Positions 12,001-23,231 of a stretch of DNA of 64,000 nucleotides are shown piece by piece (position 1 is the first letter of the stretch; the number at the start of each line of letters is the position of its first letter). Origin of the DNA: Siphonodentalium dalli (Eukaryota; Mollusca; Scaphopoda; Gadilida; Siphonodentaliidae); NCBI GenBank assembly GCA_032622095.1, contig CP136069.1:105180278-105244277 (forward strand), in the 5' to 3' direction. Below the pieces are notes generated by a model. It saw only the letters and a program-made list of their open reading frames with translations. It was not told the DNA's origin and ran no database searches. The position numbers were made by a program, and so were the translations under genes.

Positions 12001-12655
12001 ACAGTGACAGAATCAACATGTCATAACTGACTGCTCCATATTCATGGTCTGAGAAGTTGAGTACAGCTACTGGGTAATTGTAGGGCAAGGATCTGGCTGC
12101 AGTCAGTGACTGCATGTACTTGATTAGTTTCACAGAAGCAATGTGAGTGATGGGAGGGAATAGCTGTTGTAATGTGTGCTCTGTTGTGGGTAATCTAGGT
12201 AACCAGGGACACCATTACGCACACAGGGCACACAGCACAAATTACTTCCACAGGCATTTACCAAATGCATTGATTGACCTGTGTGTGCTATTGTGAATCT
12301 AGGGCATGTTATATATAGCATGTGAGCATGTTGCCTGTGTAAGTACATCCCACATAATAATTTATTGATCCATATTTCATCTGAATGGTAAAGCATTGTC
12401 GCTCTATCAATTGCCTCCCCTGAGTGCATAGATATAGGCACTGATACAATAAACTTAATGATGCAGATGAACAGCCATACAGCCATCTTAAAATACCATG
12501 TACTCCATTTTGTGATGGATTTTTGGTAGAGTTGTTTTAATGTCAACTGATTTTGTTGATATTTGTTACAGGAGACTTACTCAACAATGTCTTGATCAAG
12601 TTCGAAAAACCGACCAGGTACACATATTTTTGGCAGAGTTAAGGTCATTACAAAT
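12001..12655. other. Unassigned sequence
   Basis: One frame on the minus strand stays open for 138 codons (12130-12546), but its composition is unremarkable and I see no domain. At 12505-12560 the phrase GTGATGGATTTTTGGT with TCAACTGATTTT repeats a piece found at 717-765. Otherwise nothing was seen. Confidence 0.35.
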
Positions 12656-12740
12656 GCTTTCATGACTGGATCCTCCTGAAATTTTGCGAAAACCCTATGC
12701 CAATGCATTCTCTTATATATGCAATTAAGTCTCCCACAGG
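12656..12740 (-). mobile_element. Fragment of piggyBac-type MITE family P
   Basis: Beginning at CTTTCATGACTGGATCC, this piece matches one end of the MITE at 53393-53622 in inverted orientation. It has the shared words ATTTTGCGAAAACC and ATGCCAATGCATTCTCTTAT. The second terminus is not present, so the copy is truncated. Downstream, 12765-12810 (CCAGGAGATCG, TTGCTCATATTGACGGACAA) is the inverse of 18955-18997, a second shared segment. Confidence 0.5.
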
Positions 12741-12894
12741 GGCCTCTATTATATATAGTCCAGGAGATCGGGAGGTAGTGTTGCTCATATTGACGGACAA
12801 GCTGCGACCATGTTATTTTTGATGTTTTAGGTATGGTAATGAAGAAAAATTATGATAGCAAGAACAAATTTGTAGCCTTCTTTGGTTTTTGCGA

Positions 12895-13195
12895 TTTTTT
12901 GGGCATTTTTCTACGTTTTTAGCCCAAATTTAAAAAAAAAAAATTCAATTTGTAACCATTTCATTTTAGTATGATTTTGGTGATTAAGTTGAATAGTAAT
13001 TGTGTTAATAATGTTAAATAACTAATCGTGCTAAAAAAAATTGAAGAATTTCCATTTTTTTTTTTTTTAAATTATTTTTTAAATTTTTTTATGCAAAATC
13101 GTCCAAATTGCAACCATTTCATCTTAATATGATTTTAATGGTTAATTTCGCCATTAATTATTTTAATAGTGTTAAATAATTTACAACTTGTCTTC
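12895..13195 (+). repeat. AT-rich two-copy tandem repeat
   Basis: Two diverged copies about 160 bp apart are marked by AACCATTTCATTTTAGTATG near 12954 and AACCATTTCATCTTAATATG near 13112. Each is followed by GTGTTAAATAA-like words and poly-A or poly-T runs. No coding content. Confidence 0.5.
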
Positions 13196-14099
13196 TAAAA
13201 TGTTTTTAAATGGATTTAAGAAGGTTTCTACTTGTTTTCTAAGTTGAGGGGGGTCTAATTCAAATCCAATTAAACATTGTACTGTTCAAAATTAGATCAA
13301 TTTCTTAAGGCGTATGGTAGATATACGTAACTAGTTTTCAAAACTTATACATATGCCTTTCTATCATGTGCGTTATGCACGCGAGTCGGATTTTACAAAT
13401 TAAATTATGATGAAAAACCCTGAATTTTGGGTGTGATCACATTTGTGGTCATAATATTCCCATTAGAGAGTGGATGGACATGGGGCATGCGACACTGTGC
13501 AGCACTGTGCAGTATATATGTATATGACAAGCATGACATGAGACATTAGTATCTTTCTACTAAACTGTGCTTCCAGAGTTATCAGGAATATAGTATCGGT
13601 GTTATTTCTTACCCAAATAAATTTTAAAACGGGGTATGTGGGTTAAAGGACCACTGGGAGATAATAGGATGTCCAATGGCTCCTATATTTCTATCGTATC
13701 ACAGTAAAGCTGTTTTTGTAAAATTGGCGCGGTTTACACGATCAAAGTTCGATTTTCTTTACAATATGTTACAAGCAACTAATTATATAGAGTTACACTT
13801 CTTGAATTTGTGTAGGGAAACTCGAGTCAGCATAACAAAAAAATCTGGCTGATTGGTTGATTATCATTGAGGGAAATATGGAAGGGGTCTGGATATTTTT
13901 ATGCTGCTGATTTATGTGCAGTAAATGGGGTAGTTGTAGAAATGCAAGATTATCGTTTGAAAAAAATACCGAAAAGGGCGCGTTTGTTGTCACATACTGG
14001 TGCAACGGATGATGTTCTAAGGAAAAATTGACCACTTGAAGTTCAAATAGGCTTAACCCATGGCCGGAGGGACTGTTAGTTAACACTGTCATCTATGGA
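13196..14099. other. Unassigned sequence
   Basis: No supported gene or repeat. A minus-strand frame of 99 codons (13793-14092) has no recognisable motif. Confidence 0.35.
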
Positions 14100-15910
14100 A
14101 AATAATTAGGTGTTTGTAACCTATAGATACGAAGCTTCGGTACATTAATTATTATTCATATATTACTATATTTAAATCAGATGTATGCATACAGTCGGCG
14201 TCGAAACAAAAACACGAATGTACCGATTATTCGTGACATTCAAGTTAAATGTTCAATAATAGAAAATTATACCGTGACTGCTTCATTCAACATGAAGTTA
14301 ATCAAGGTGTATCGTTATTAATAACAGTATGCAGTAATATCGAAATAAGAAGAATCATGTGGCCCTGGGTACTTATCCCCCAGCGCTGTGGCAAAAAAAT
14401 TGACAATGTATTCTTAAACCCAAACCTGTGGCGGTTTTTCATCCAATGTACCGAAGCTTCGTGCCATGTACCGAAGCTTTGTGACGTGTCAGAACTCCAG
14501 GAATATACCACCACAGGACATCATATGGCACCGATAACAAACGTTGAATGGTGACCAGAAACCCGGATATTAGGTGGATTATCTCTTTGTAAACATGTAT
14601 TATATAGTTACCGGGGTATAAAATATTAGATTTGAATCGAAGATTCCTGTCCGGAAATGCTTCTATCGATTAATATTAATTTTATTTCGAATATTTTCTA
14701 GTCTAAAAAGGTGTGTTTGTTCAGCTAACGAACAATAGTGGTTACTGTTAACAGAGACCAGAAATTTTATTGTACAATTTTTGTCACAAATAAACGTTAA
14801 TTATACTCATTGTCGCTAAAATCTGTGGAACAAAACAATACAAACAATCAATCTGGGACATTTAACTTTCGGTGCGTAGCCATAGGAGCAGCCCAGTGCT
14901 CTATATCGCAATATGGTATCATCCGAATGGTCTATTCTAAAAATAGACACATAAACGATCCCGATTTAGTATTCGAAATAAAATCAATATTAATTGATAG
15001 AAGCTTTTCCGGACAGGGGTCTTCGGTTCATGTCTATTATTTTATACCCACGCAACTATTTAAAATTTGTTATTTAAAGAGATAATCCATTTTAATAATT
15101 TCAGATCATAATATTAACCCATCGAGGAATATGTCATAATGACACACTATATTACACCCACCCCTATATAACTGCTCCCTCTCTGACACAGGGCTACATG
15201 TAAGAAGATTATCGATGTCTACTTAATGAGACTATACAGTTCCATCAAAATCTGGTGAAAAATGTGACCTCGCATCGTTAACCCCAAATCTGTGGCGATT
15301 TTTCATCCAATTTACTGAAGCTTCGTGACACGTACTGTCAAATGGCATCAAACGTTGAATGGTCAACATAAACTTCGATATCAGTCATTTCAGATCGTAA
15401 CTATCATAGAAATATATATTAATCCTTGGTGTAATTATGTCAAAATGACACACTATATTACACACACCCTATATAACTGCTTCAGCCCTGACACAGTGCT
15501 ACATACAAGACATTTATCCATGTCTACTTAATGAAAGTATATAGTTCTGTCGAAATCTGGCAAAAAATGTGACCTTGCATCATTAACCCCAAATCTGTGG
15601 CGGTTTTTCATCCTATGTACTGAAGTTTCGTGACATGTACCGAAGCTTCGTGACATGTCAGAACTCCAAGAATATACCCCATCGGGACATCAAATGGTAT
15701 CAAACGTTGAATGGTCACCAGAAATCTCGATATTAGTCATTTCAGACCATAATTAGCATAGCATTATATATTAACCCATCGAGAAATATGTCAACATGAC
15801 ACCCTATATTACACCCACTCCTATATAACTGCGTCCTCCCTGACACAGGCTGCATATAAAAAGTTTATCCATGTCTACTTAATGAGAGTATACAGTTGTC
15901 AAAATCGGGC
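14100..15910 (+). repeat. 351-bp satellite-like tandem repeat with GAAGCTTC words
   Basis: Diverged tandem copies are marked by AACGTTGAATGG at about 14540, 15351 and 15702. The last two give a period of 351 bp. Each unit holds AACCCCAAATCTGTGGCG or a close variant, TTTTTCATCC, the palindrome GAAGCTTC in TACCGAAGCTTCGTGACATG, ATGACACACTATATTACAC, CCTATATAACTGC and CTACTTAATGA. The gap between the first two markers is longer because a TIR element is inserted at 14572-15088. No coding function is apparent. Confidence 0.65.
14572..15088. mobile_element. 517-bp long-TIR element inserted in the satellite
   Basis: Two inverted arms of about 120 bp bound this segment. Left: GGATTATCTCTTTGTAAAC through TCCTGTCCGGAAATGCTTC to ATTTTATTTCGAATA. 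Right: the reverse complement of the same with about 15-20 percent differences (TATTCGAAATAAAATC, CTTTTCCGGACAGG, AAAGAGATAATCC). It interrupts the satellite between GGATATTA and TTTCAGATCATAA, where intact copies run straight through. Long TIRs and no transposase indicate a MITE; a short A/T target duplication is likely but cannot be fixed. Confidence 0.7.
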
Positions 15911-16199
15911 GACCAATTTGGTCTATAAATACCGCAGTGTGACACATTTAAGACAGACCAAAACAATAAACACCTTTCATCCCAAAGATAGTTACATTTT
16001 AATTGAAAAATAGTCCAAACATGAAAAGTTAATTTTTGCCGATATTTAAGTCAAGTTTTTGAGAGAAAAGTCCAATATTTTTGGTGACGTCAGTGGTGAC
16101 AATAGTAACAATTAACCATGTTACATCAGACATGTTAGTATTCAATGTATAGAAGGCAGAATAGCCAATTTGTACATCATCCACAACTTGTAATCGATT
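15911..16199. other. Unassigned spacer
   Basis: Nothing recognisable between the satellite and repeat D copy 2. Confidence 0.3.
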
Positions 16200-16808
16200 G
16201 CAGGACATGCTGGGGTAATATTTACGATTTTCCATATTTCGGCGGCCATTTTGGCAGCCATTTTTAGCCAAAGTAAGAATTTTGGGTCCATTGAGTTGGA
16301 ATATTCATAGGTAATCATATGCATCACTTACATTACAACGTTATGTTTATTTCTTGTTAAAATATGACTAGAATCCCAATTGTGATTTTTTTGGTGAAAT
16401 TTTATACTGCATTCTGTAAATTCGTATTTTTGAGGGAACGGAAGGGGTTAGGACCCCAAAAAGTGCATATTGAATTGCCCCAATGATCAGTTAATATACA
16501 AAATACAAAATAAAGTCACATTACTCAACAAGTTCCAAACAGCATGAATCGATCTAGAAGATATTTGTAAAAAAAAAGTAATATTTTCAACTTCCGGCGG
16601 CCATTTTGGTGGCCATCTTGGATGGTGAGTTTCAATTTTGCCCCAAAAAAGTGACATTATGTCTTACCTTCACGAAAATATATACATTTGTATACATTTT
16701 ACAAGATTTTTACCGCTATAATTTGCATAAAACTGACTTAGAGTCTGGTCTGAAAAACAGCGGCCATGATGGACGCCATATTGTCTGGAGTCTATATGGC
16801 CACTTTTT
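16200..16808 (+). repeat. Repeat D, copy 2
   Basis: This copy is collinear with 2745-3420: GCGGCCATTTTGGCAGCCAT, GACTAGAATCCCAATTG, TTTTTGAGGG, a second GCCATTTTGGTGGCCATCTT, then GCCATGATGGACGCCAT. It is cut short by the family A element that begins immediately downstream after a T-run. Family A therefore seems to have inserted into D here. Non-coding. Confidence 0.55.
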
Positions 16809-18682
16809 AGCTCAACTTACTTTTGTAAGTTTGAGCTATTGCCATGGCTTGGCGTCCGTCGTGCGTGTGTGCGTGTGTCCGTCAACAATTTCCTTTGGCG
16901 TGGGCTACAGGTCGTACCTTTGGTCTGATCTTTATGAAATTTTGCATGAATGTTGACATTGACATGTAGATGGGAACGAGTCATTTTGGGGTCATTCGGC
17001 CAAAAAACATGACCGCTGGTGGCCATCTTGGATTTCAAAATTCAATCCATTGGCGCGGGCTACAGGTCGTACTGTTAGTTTGATCATCATGAAATTTGTC
17101 ATGGATGTTAATATTGACATGTAGATGGGAACGAGTCATTTTGGGGTCGTTCGGCCAAAAAACATGGCCGTCAGCAGCCATCTTGGATTTTACTGTTTGC
17201 CTGACTAAATCCTTTGGCACGGGTTACAGGTCGTACCTTTGGTCTGACCTTTATGAAATTTGTCATGAATATTGATATTGACATGTAGATGGGAACGAGT
17301 CATTTTGGGGTCGTTCGGCCAAAAAACATGGCCGCCAGCAGCCATCATGGATTTTACTCTTTGCATGACTAAATCCTTTGGCGCGGGCTACAGGTCGTAC
17401 CTATGGTCTGATCTTTATGAATTTTGTCACGAATGTTGACATTGACATGTAGATGGGAACGAGTCATTTTGGGGTCATTTGGCCAAAAAACATGGCCGCT
17501 GGTGGCCATTTTGGATTTCAAAATTCAATCCATTGGCGCGGGCTACATGTCGTGCTGTTCGTCTGATCATCATGAAATTTATCATGGATGTTAATATTGA
17601 CATGTAGATGGGAACGAGTGATTTTGGGGTCGTTCAGCCAAAAAACATGGCCGCCAGCAGCCATCTTGGATTTTACTCTTTGCATGACTAAATTCTTTGG
17701 CGCGGGCTACAGGTTGTAGCTTTGGTCAGAACTTCATGAAATTTGTCATGGATGTTAACAATGACATGTAGATGGGAACGAGTGATTTTGGGGTCGTTCG
17801 GCCGAAAAACATGGCCGTCAGCAGCCATCTTGGATTTTACTCTTTCAATGACTAAATCCTTTGGCGCGGGTTACAGGTCGTACCTTTGGTCTGACCTTTA
17901 TGAAATTTGTCATGAATATTGATATTGACATGTATATGGGAACGAGTTATTTTGGGGTCATACGGCCAAAAAACATGGCCGCTTGGCAGCCATCTTGGAT
18001 TTCAAAATTCAATCCATTGGCACGGGCTAAAGGTCGTACTGTTTGTCTGATCATCATGATATTTATCATGGATGTTAATATTAACATGTAGATGGGAACG
18101 AGTCATTTTGGGGTCGTTTGGCTAAAAAACATGTCCGCCAGCAGCCATATTGGATTTGACTCTTTGCATGAATAAATCCTTTGGTGCGGGCTACAGGTCG
18201 TAGCTTTGGTCGGAACTTCAAGAAATTTGTCATGTATGTTAACAATGACATGTAGATGGGAAACGAGTCATTTTGGGGTCGTTCAGCCGAAAAACATGGC
18301 CGCCAGCAGCCATCTTGGATTTTACTCTTTGCATGACTAAATCCATTGGCACAGGCTACAGGTCATACCTTTGATCAGATCATTATGAGATTTGTAAAGG
18401 CTGTAGATGGGAACAAGTCATTTTGGGGTAATTCGGAAAAAAACATGGCTGCCGGTGGCCATTTTAGAATTTACTCTTTGCATCAATAAATCCTTTGGCA
18501 CACCATAATCACCACATCCCTGATCCGATCATTATGAAACCTGTTATGAATGTTGATATTGACATGTACATCTAGTCTTACTTAGATATTTCAATTAGCC
18601 CTTTTCCTATTCCTCCATTTACTGTCGACCATTAAATTATTCCCCTACCTAAGTTGAGGTACAGTGTCATTGACACTTTCAT
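16809..18682 (+). mobile_element. Family A tandem-core element, copy A3 (complete)
   Basis: The best-preserved A copy. It has the 5' hairpin AGCTCAACTTAC, TTTT, GTAAGTTTGAGCT, the TATTGCCATGGC word, a GTCCGTC/GTGTGTCC head, then ten core monomers. The start of GAACGAG falls at 16974, 17129, 17293, 17458, 17612, 17776, 17940, 18096, 18260 and about 18410. Spacings are 155, 164, 165, 154, 164, 164, 156, 164 and 150. Short spacings coincide with the linker TTCAAAATTCAATCC and long ones with TTACTCTTTGCATGACTAAA. The 3' end has CTAAGTTGAGG, the hairpin AGTGTCA-T-TGACACT and TTCAT followed by T. Non-coding. Confidence 0.85.
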
Positions 18683-18997
18683 TTTTCTTGTTAACAATGC
18701 TTAAAAGTTGAAGGACATAATAAGGAACAAAATGAGTGGGGAGAAGTTAAGTCCCAAGGGGTGCAAGGGTACCAATATTAGCTCCCGGAATACTAGTACT
18801 ATGACGTCGCCGGAAAATTCTTCTATTTTCGGTCGTCGGGTAGGTCAATAAAAACATGTTTTTCGCCAATTAAGCTACAAATTCACCACTGCTATCATGG
18901 ATTTTCGTAATCTACATATATTTTACTACAAAATTAGACTGGATAGCACTTGTCTGTCAAAATGAGCAACATTTGTTATTTCTTGGGGTCGATCTCC
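18683..18997. repeat. Short dispersed repeat segment
   Basis: The part 18955-18997 (CTTGTCTGTCAAAATGAGCA then GATCTCCTGGACTA) is the inverse of 12765-12810. It directly abuts the MITE of family P in both places, so it is probably part of one larger repeat. The rest has nothing recognisable. Confidence 0.4.
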
Positions 18998-19190
18998 TGG
19001 ACTAATAAGAGAATGCATTGGCTTAACAATATTTACCTTGACCTTGTAAGTCAGTGCATTCTCTTATATATGTGAGGCTCCCATATGTGAGGCTCCCTAT
19101 GGGAGACTCACATATATAAGAGAATGCACTGGCACATGGTCTATAATGCTGCACCAGCACAGCTCCCATCATGAATGGTTAATTAGTTCA
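18998..19190. mobile_element. piggyBac-type MITE, family P, degraded copy
   Basis: The centre is an inverted pair, ATTCTCTTATATATGTGAGG and GAGACTCACATATATAAGAG, with an extra partial duplication of the GAGGCTCCC word. The right end reads GCACCAGCACAGCTCCCATC then ATGAATGG followed by TTAA. That matches, inverted, the left end of the intact copy at 53393-53622. The other terminus is not clear. Non-coding. Confidence 0.55.
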
Positions 19191-19251
19191 TTTATGTCAC
19201 TATTAACTCGGCCCCAGTACTATTCTCTGGTGCAAGGAAATAGGGTCTTTG

Positions 19252-22200
19252 GCTCACCTGAGATGAGGTCTTCGGTGGAACTATAGTCATCACTCCTCGC
19301 CGTCCATCCATCTGTCCGTCCATCCATCTGTCCACCCATCTGTCCATCTGTCAACAATTATTTAAGCATCTTCTTCTCCGGAACCATAAGACCGAATGGA
19401 TTCATATTTGGTGTGGATGTTCCCTAGGTGACTCATTTTCAGATTTGTTCAAACAAGGTCACTGGGTCAAATAGTTGCAAAGCCAGGGCCATAACTCTTT
19501 CCCTCCATAGTAATTCTTAAAACAACTTTTAGTCGAGTTTTTTTCCAAAACTCGACTTATAGTTTGATGAGGGACGGTGGGCGGGCGATCGGGCGGACGG
19601 GCGACGTATTTTGCTTATAACTCAACCGTTTATTGACGCATTTTATCGTCCGCACATTTATTACAGAGATATGGCCCTTTGAATTTTCAGGTCGTTAGCG
19701 CGATAACTTCAACAAACGTTATCCGATTTGATTGAAATTTGGTATATAGGTGTCTCCCAAGAATATCCCGATTGAGTTCGAAAACCGGCCTGGTCCGATA
19801 AAATTTGATAGAGTTATGGCCCTTAATTAGTCATTTTTCACGAATTTTCAGCTCGTTAGCGCGATAACTTCAACAAACGTTATCCGATTTGATTGAAATT
19901 TTGTATATAGGTGTTTCCCAAGAATATCTCGGATGAGTTCGAAAACCGGCTTCGTCCGATAAAATTTGATGATAGAGTTATGGCCCTTAATTAGTCATTT
20001 TTCACGACTTTTCAGATCGTTAGCGCGATAACTTCAACAAACGTTATCCGATTTGATTGAAATTTCGTATATAGGTGTCTCCCAAGAATATCTCGGATGA
20101 GTTCGAAAACCGGCCTCGTCCGATAAAATTTGATAGAGTTATGGCCCTTAATTAGTCATTTTTCACGAATTTTCAGCTCGTTAGCGCGATAACTTCAACA
20201 AACGTAATCCGATTTGATTGAAATTTGGTATATAGGTGTCTCCCAAGAATATCTCGGATGAGTTCGAAAACCGGCCTGGTCCGATAAAATTTGATAGAGT
20301 TATGGCCCTTAATTAGTCATTTTTCACGAATTTTCAGCTCGTTAGCGCGATAACTTCAACAAACGTTATCCGATTTGATTGAAATTTGGTATATAGGTGT
20401 CTCCTAAGAATATCTCGGTCGAGTTCGAAAACCGGCAAGGTCCGATAAAATTTGATAGAGTTATGGCCCTAAATTAGTCATTTTTCACAAATTTTCAGCT
20501 TGTTAGCGCGATAAATTCAACAAACGTTATCCGATTTGATTGAAATTTGGTATATAGGTGTCTCCCAAGAATATCTCGGACGAGTTCGAAAAACCGGCCT
20601 GGTCCGATAAAATTTGATTGAGTTATGGTCCTTAAGTAGTCATTTTGTACGAATTTTGAGCTCGTTAGCGCGATAACTTCAACAAACGTCATCCGATTCA
20701 ACTAAAATTTGGAATATAAGTGTCTTCCAATAATATCCTGGACGAGTTCGAAAACCAGCCTGGCCCAATAAAATTTGATAAGAGTTATGGCCCTTAATTA
20801 GTCATTTTTCGTGAATTTTTAGCTCGTTAGCGCGATAACTTCAACAAACGTCCTCCGATTTGTTTAAAATTTGGAATAGACATACTTGCCAAGAATATTT
20901 CGGACGAGTTCGAAAACCAGCCTGGCCCGATAAAATTTGATGGAGTTATGGCCCTTAATTAGTCATTTTTCGATTTTACCTATTAATTAGTCTACCGATA
21001 CTGATGCACACCAATTGGCGGTAGCCACCGGCGGTAAGCCACCCAAAACGAGACACAGCATCTCTGATGCCACCTCTTGTTCTCCAATACCATCGGGCTG
21101 AATAGATTCTTATATGGTAAGAAGGATCCTTGGGTGACTGGGATTCAGTTTTGTTCAAACGAGGTCACTGGGTGACCTCATTGTGGGCGGAGCCAGGGAC
21201 ATAACTAAAAAAAAAAAAAAAAAAATTTGGATTGAACTTCTTGCTCAATTTAACAAGAATTTTTTTTTTTTATGAAAATTAAATTTTAAATTTTAAATTT
21301 AAATTTTGAAAAACTAGCCATGTAATAACATTTGCCAAGGTAAACCGACTCACTCCCAAAATTTAGTTGAGATCGGTCCAAGTGTCTGGTAGAAGAATCA
21401 TGAACAGACAGGTCATTCATTACCCTTGCCAATTGAAGGGTCAAGTAAGTACATGTACCCCTGTTACAAATGTTGTTCTTTCACATTACTAATGCCACAA
21501 TATTATTTGAAAAGTCACCTCCTTCACTGACACAATATAAAGCTTGTCTGCCTGCCATTCTCTCCAATGTATTTTTTGTATGAAATGAGATCTTTATCTG
21601 ACATGTTTTATAAACAAATAACAGAAATGGCTGGATAATGTTTATTTGTGTCATTCATTTCAATTTAACTTAGATTAATACCCATGTGCTGTGTTCTATG
21701 CAGTTCTACAGGCATGTGTTACAATATTATGTTTATATAGGCTATTAACTCCTTGTCATCTGTGATAATGATGTGTCTTATTTATTATGCAAATGATTTC
21801 AAGGAATAATTATCAGAGGTGTCATGTTGATAACCGTTCCCTAAATTTTGTAACTTATTTTAAGGAAAATGAACTCAATTCAACTTCTATAATATTCCCT
21901 TTGTGAAATTACAAGATCAATGGATCTCATAGATTGGGATTTACATTTGGTTCAAATAGCAGTAGAGATAGGAGAGTTAACACCCCTGCACCCACCCTAT
22001 CTATGCTATGAATTGATGTTTGGTACTTGTATATAGATTCCTAATTTACATGTAATAATTTTGATATACACCGGTATTATTAGTAAGGTTTTGATAAAAT
22101 TCCATAAGTTGGAGATCTTGAGGTACCAGTTGTAATTTCGTTTGGTCCAGTTGGGAGGTAATGGGCAATGATCTATTGGAGGAGGGGAGGGGTACGCAGT

Positions 22201-22395
22201 TAGAAATTTATAGGTGCATACCCCCATATCCCCTCCCACTGTTCAACGAAGACCCTCTACTTGTGTCCCTGTTTAGAATTACTTGTTTTAAAGTGATTTG
22301 ACAAGAACTGACTATTGTAGTCTTCAGAGTCCCAGTCTTCTCCATCATTACAGTCTGGTGAGCAACCCCACAGTCATTGACTGTCATGTTTTTTT
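19252..22395 (+). mobile_element. Family C element, copy C1, split by family B
   Basis: The head is GGCTCACCTGAGATGAGGTC with a matching GTGGAACTATAGTCATCACT, then CCGTCCATCCATCTGTCC. The cores contain CATATTTGGTGTGGATGTTC, CCTAGGTGACTCA, TTGTTCAAACAAGGTCACTG and GGGCCATAACTCTTT. The element is interrupted exactly at the phrase AACAACTTCTTCTC by a complete family B element and resumes at 21081. From 21170 to 22395 a long 3' region follows, collinear with 43200-43925, with TTGCTCAATTTAA, ATCTGACATGTTTTATAAAC, GTCCCTGTTTAGAATTAC and ACAGTCATTGACTGTC. A family-type 3' terminus is not visible. Non-coding. Confidence 0.65.
19531..21080 (+). mobile_element. Family B tandem-core element, complete, nested in C
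   Basis: The 5' palindrome is AGTCGAGTTTT and AAAACTCGACT, followed by TATAGTTTGATGAGGGACGG and a GGCGGACGGGCGA stretch. About nine core monomers follow with AGCGCGATAACTTCAACAAA, CCGATTTGATTGAAATTTGG, GAGTTCGAAAACCGGCC and GAGTTATGGCCCTTAATTAG. Starts of GAGTTATGG lie at 19811, 19975, 20136, 20297, 20458, 20620, 20782 and 20943, so the period is 161-164 bp. The 3' end has a short inverted word (GGCGGTAGCCACCGGCGG), AAAACGAGAC, and closes with CCACCTCTTGT. Flanking C sequence fits insertion between two Ts with no target duplication. Confidence 0.85.
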
Positions 22396-22623
22396 GGACA
22401 TGGAATTTCAAAATCTGCATATGACAGGCCAAAGCCGGCCATCCCGGGTTCTACGGATCCTGCATTTTAACCCTAGCGGAAACCCTGATCATATCATGTT
22501 TGAAGATACAAATACTCGTGCAAAACTGGAAACTTGAAACTAACCAGAATTTGCATCAGAGATGCGGGTGGTTGTATTGCATGGGCTATAAAATTATACC
22601 TGTAAATTGAAAATCACACCTGA
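22396..22623. other. Short unassigned spacer
   Basis: Nothing recognisable between the end of the family C homology and the 601-bp TIR element. Confidence 0.3.
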
Positions 22624-23224
22624 GGCCTGTACTATAGATTTACAATTGCCGTGTTTGAACAGGTGTACAAGGTTATGGGAGGTACACAGGAGGCGTGAAG
22701 TGCAATAGACCACTGTATTGTAATAGAGTAGATTATACCTGTGTGCTCATTACCGATGGGTGATTGGGTTTGATCAGAATGGTATTCAATATAATACTCC
22801 AGCGATTTTGCATGAAAACCCAACTAGAAATTGAAATACATCTTAAAACTTGAATTGTTGGAACAGACGATAACCATTGATGACATATAACACAATGCAC
22901 GAACGGTTGCGGCGTACTCACTGAGCGATTATTTAAAGGATACCGATTACCACTAATACAATTGAACACGGATTACCCATGCACTAGCGATAACATATCA
23001 ATGAGTGTCTCCTCGGAATATTTTTTTTCATTGGTCAATCAAGTCACATGTGGTAAACCTATTATTTTATTGGTCACCATGCATGTAAACGAGGCGTTGC
23101 AAGAAGTCGCCTTTTCACTGTAAGAATAAGAGTGGAGGTCTATGGTAATCGACACCTTCTGTGTGCCCCACATAACCTTGTACACGTGGTCAAACACGGC
23201 AATTGTAAATCTATAGTACAGGCC
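22624..23224. mobile_element. 601-bp TIR element
   Basis: The left end GGCCTGTACTATAGATTTAC, continuing AATTGCCGTGTTTGA and ACAAGGTTATG, is matched by an inverted right end of about 64 bp: CATAACCTTGTACACG, TCAAACACGGCAATTG, GTAAATCTATAGTACAGGCC. The arms differ at only a few sites. The interior has no recognisable domain; a minus-strand frame of 78 codons there (22733-22969) is not similar to anything I know. It is most likely a MITE-like DNA transposon. No unambiguous target duplication is visible. Confidence 0.75.
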
Positions 23225-23231
23225 CCTGGTT

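Noticed and set aside
12130-12546. 138-codon minus-strand frame
   Set aside because: No domain, no splice or promoter logic, and composition like the surrounding AT-rich DNA.
16809-18682. Regularly spaced repeats that could suggest a CRISPR array
   Set aside because: Monomers are about 160 bp, diverged head to tail, with no short repeats separated by unique spacers; the setting is eukaryotic.
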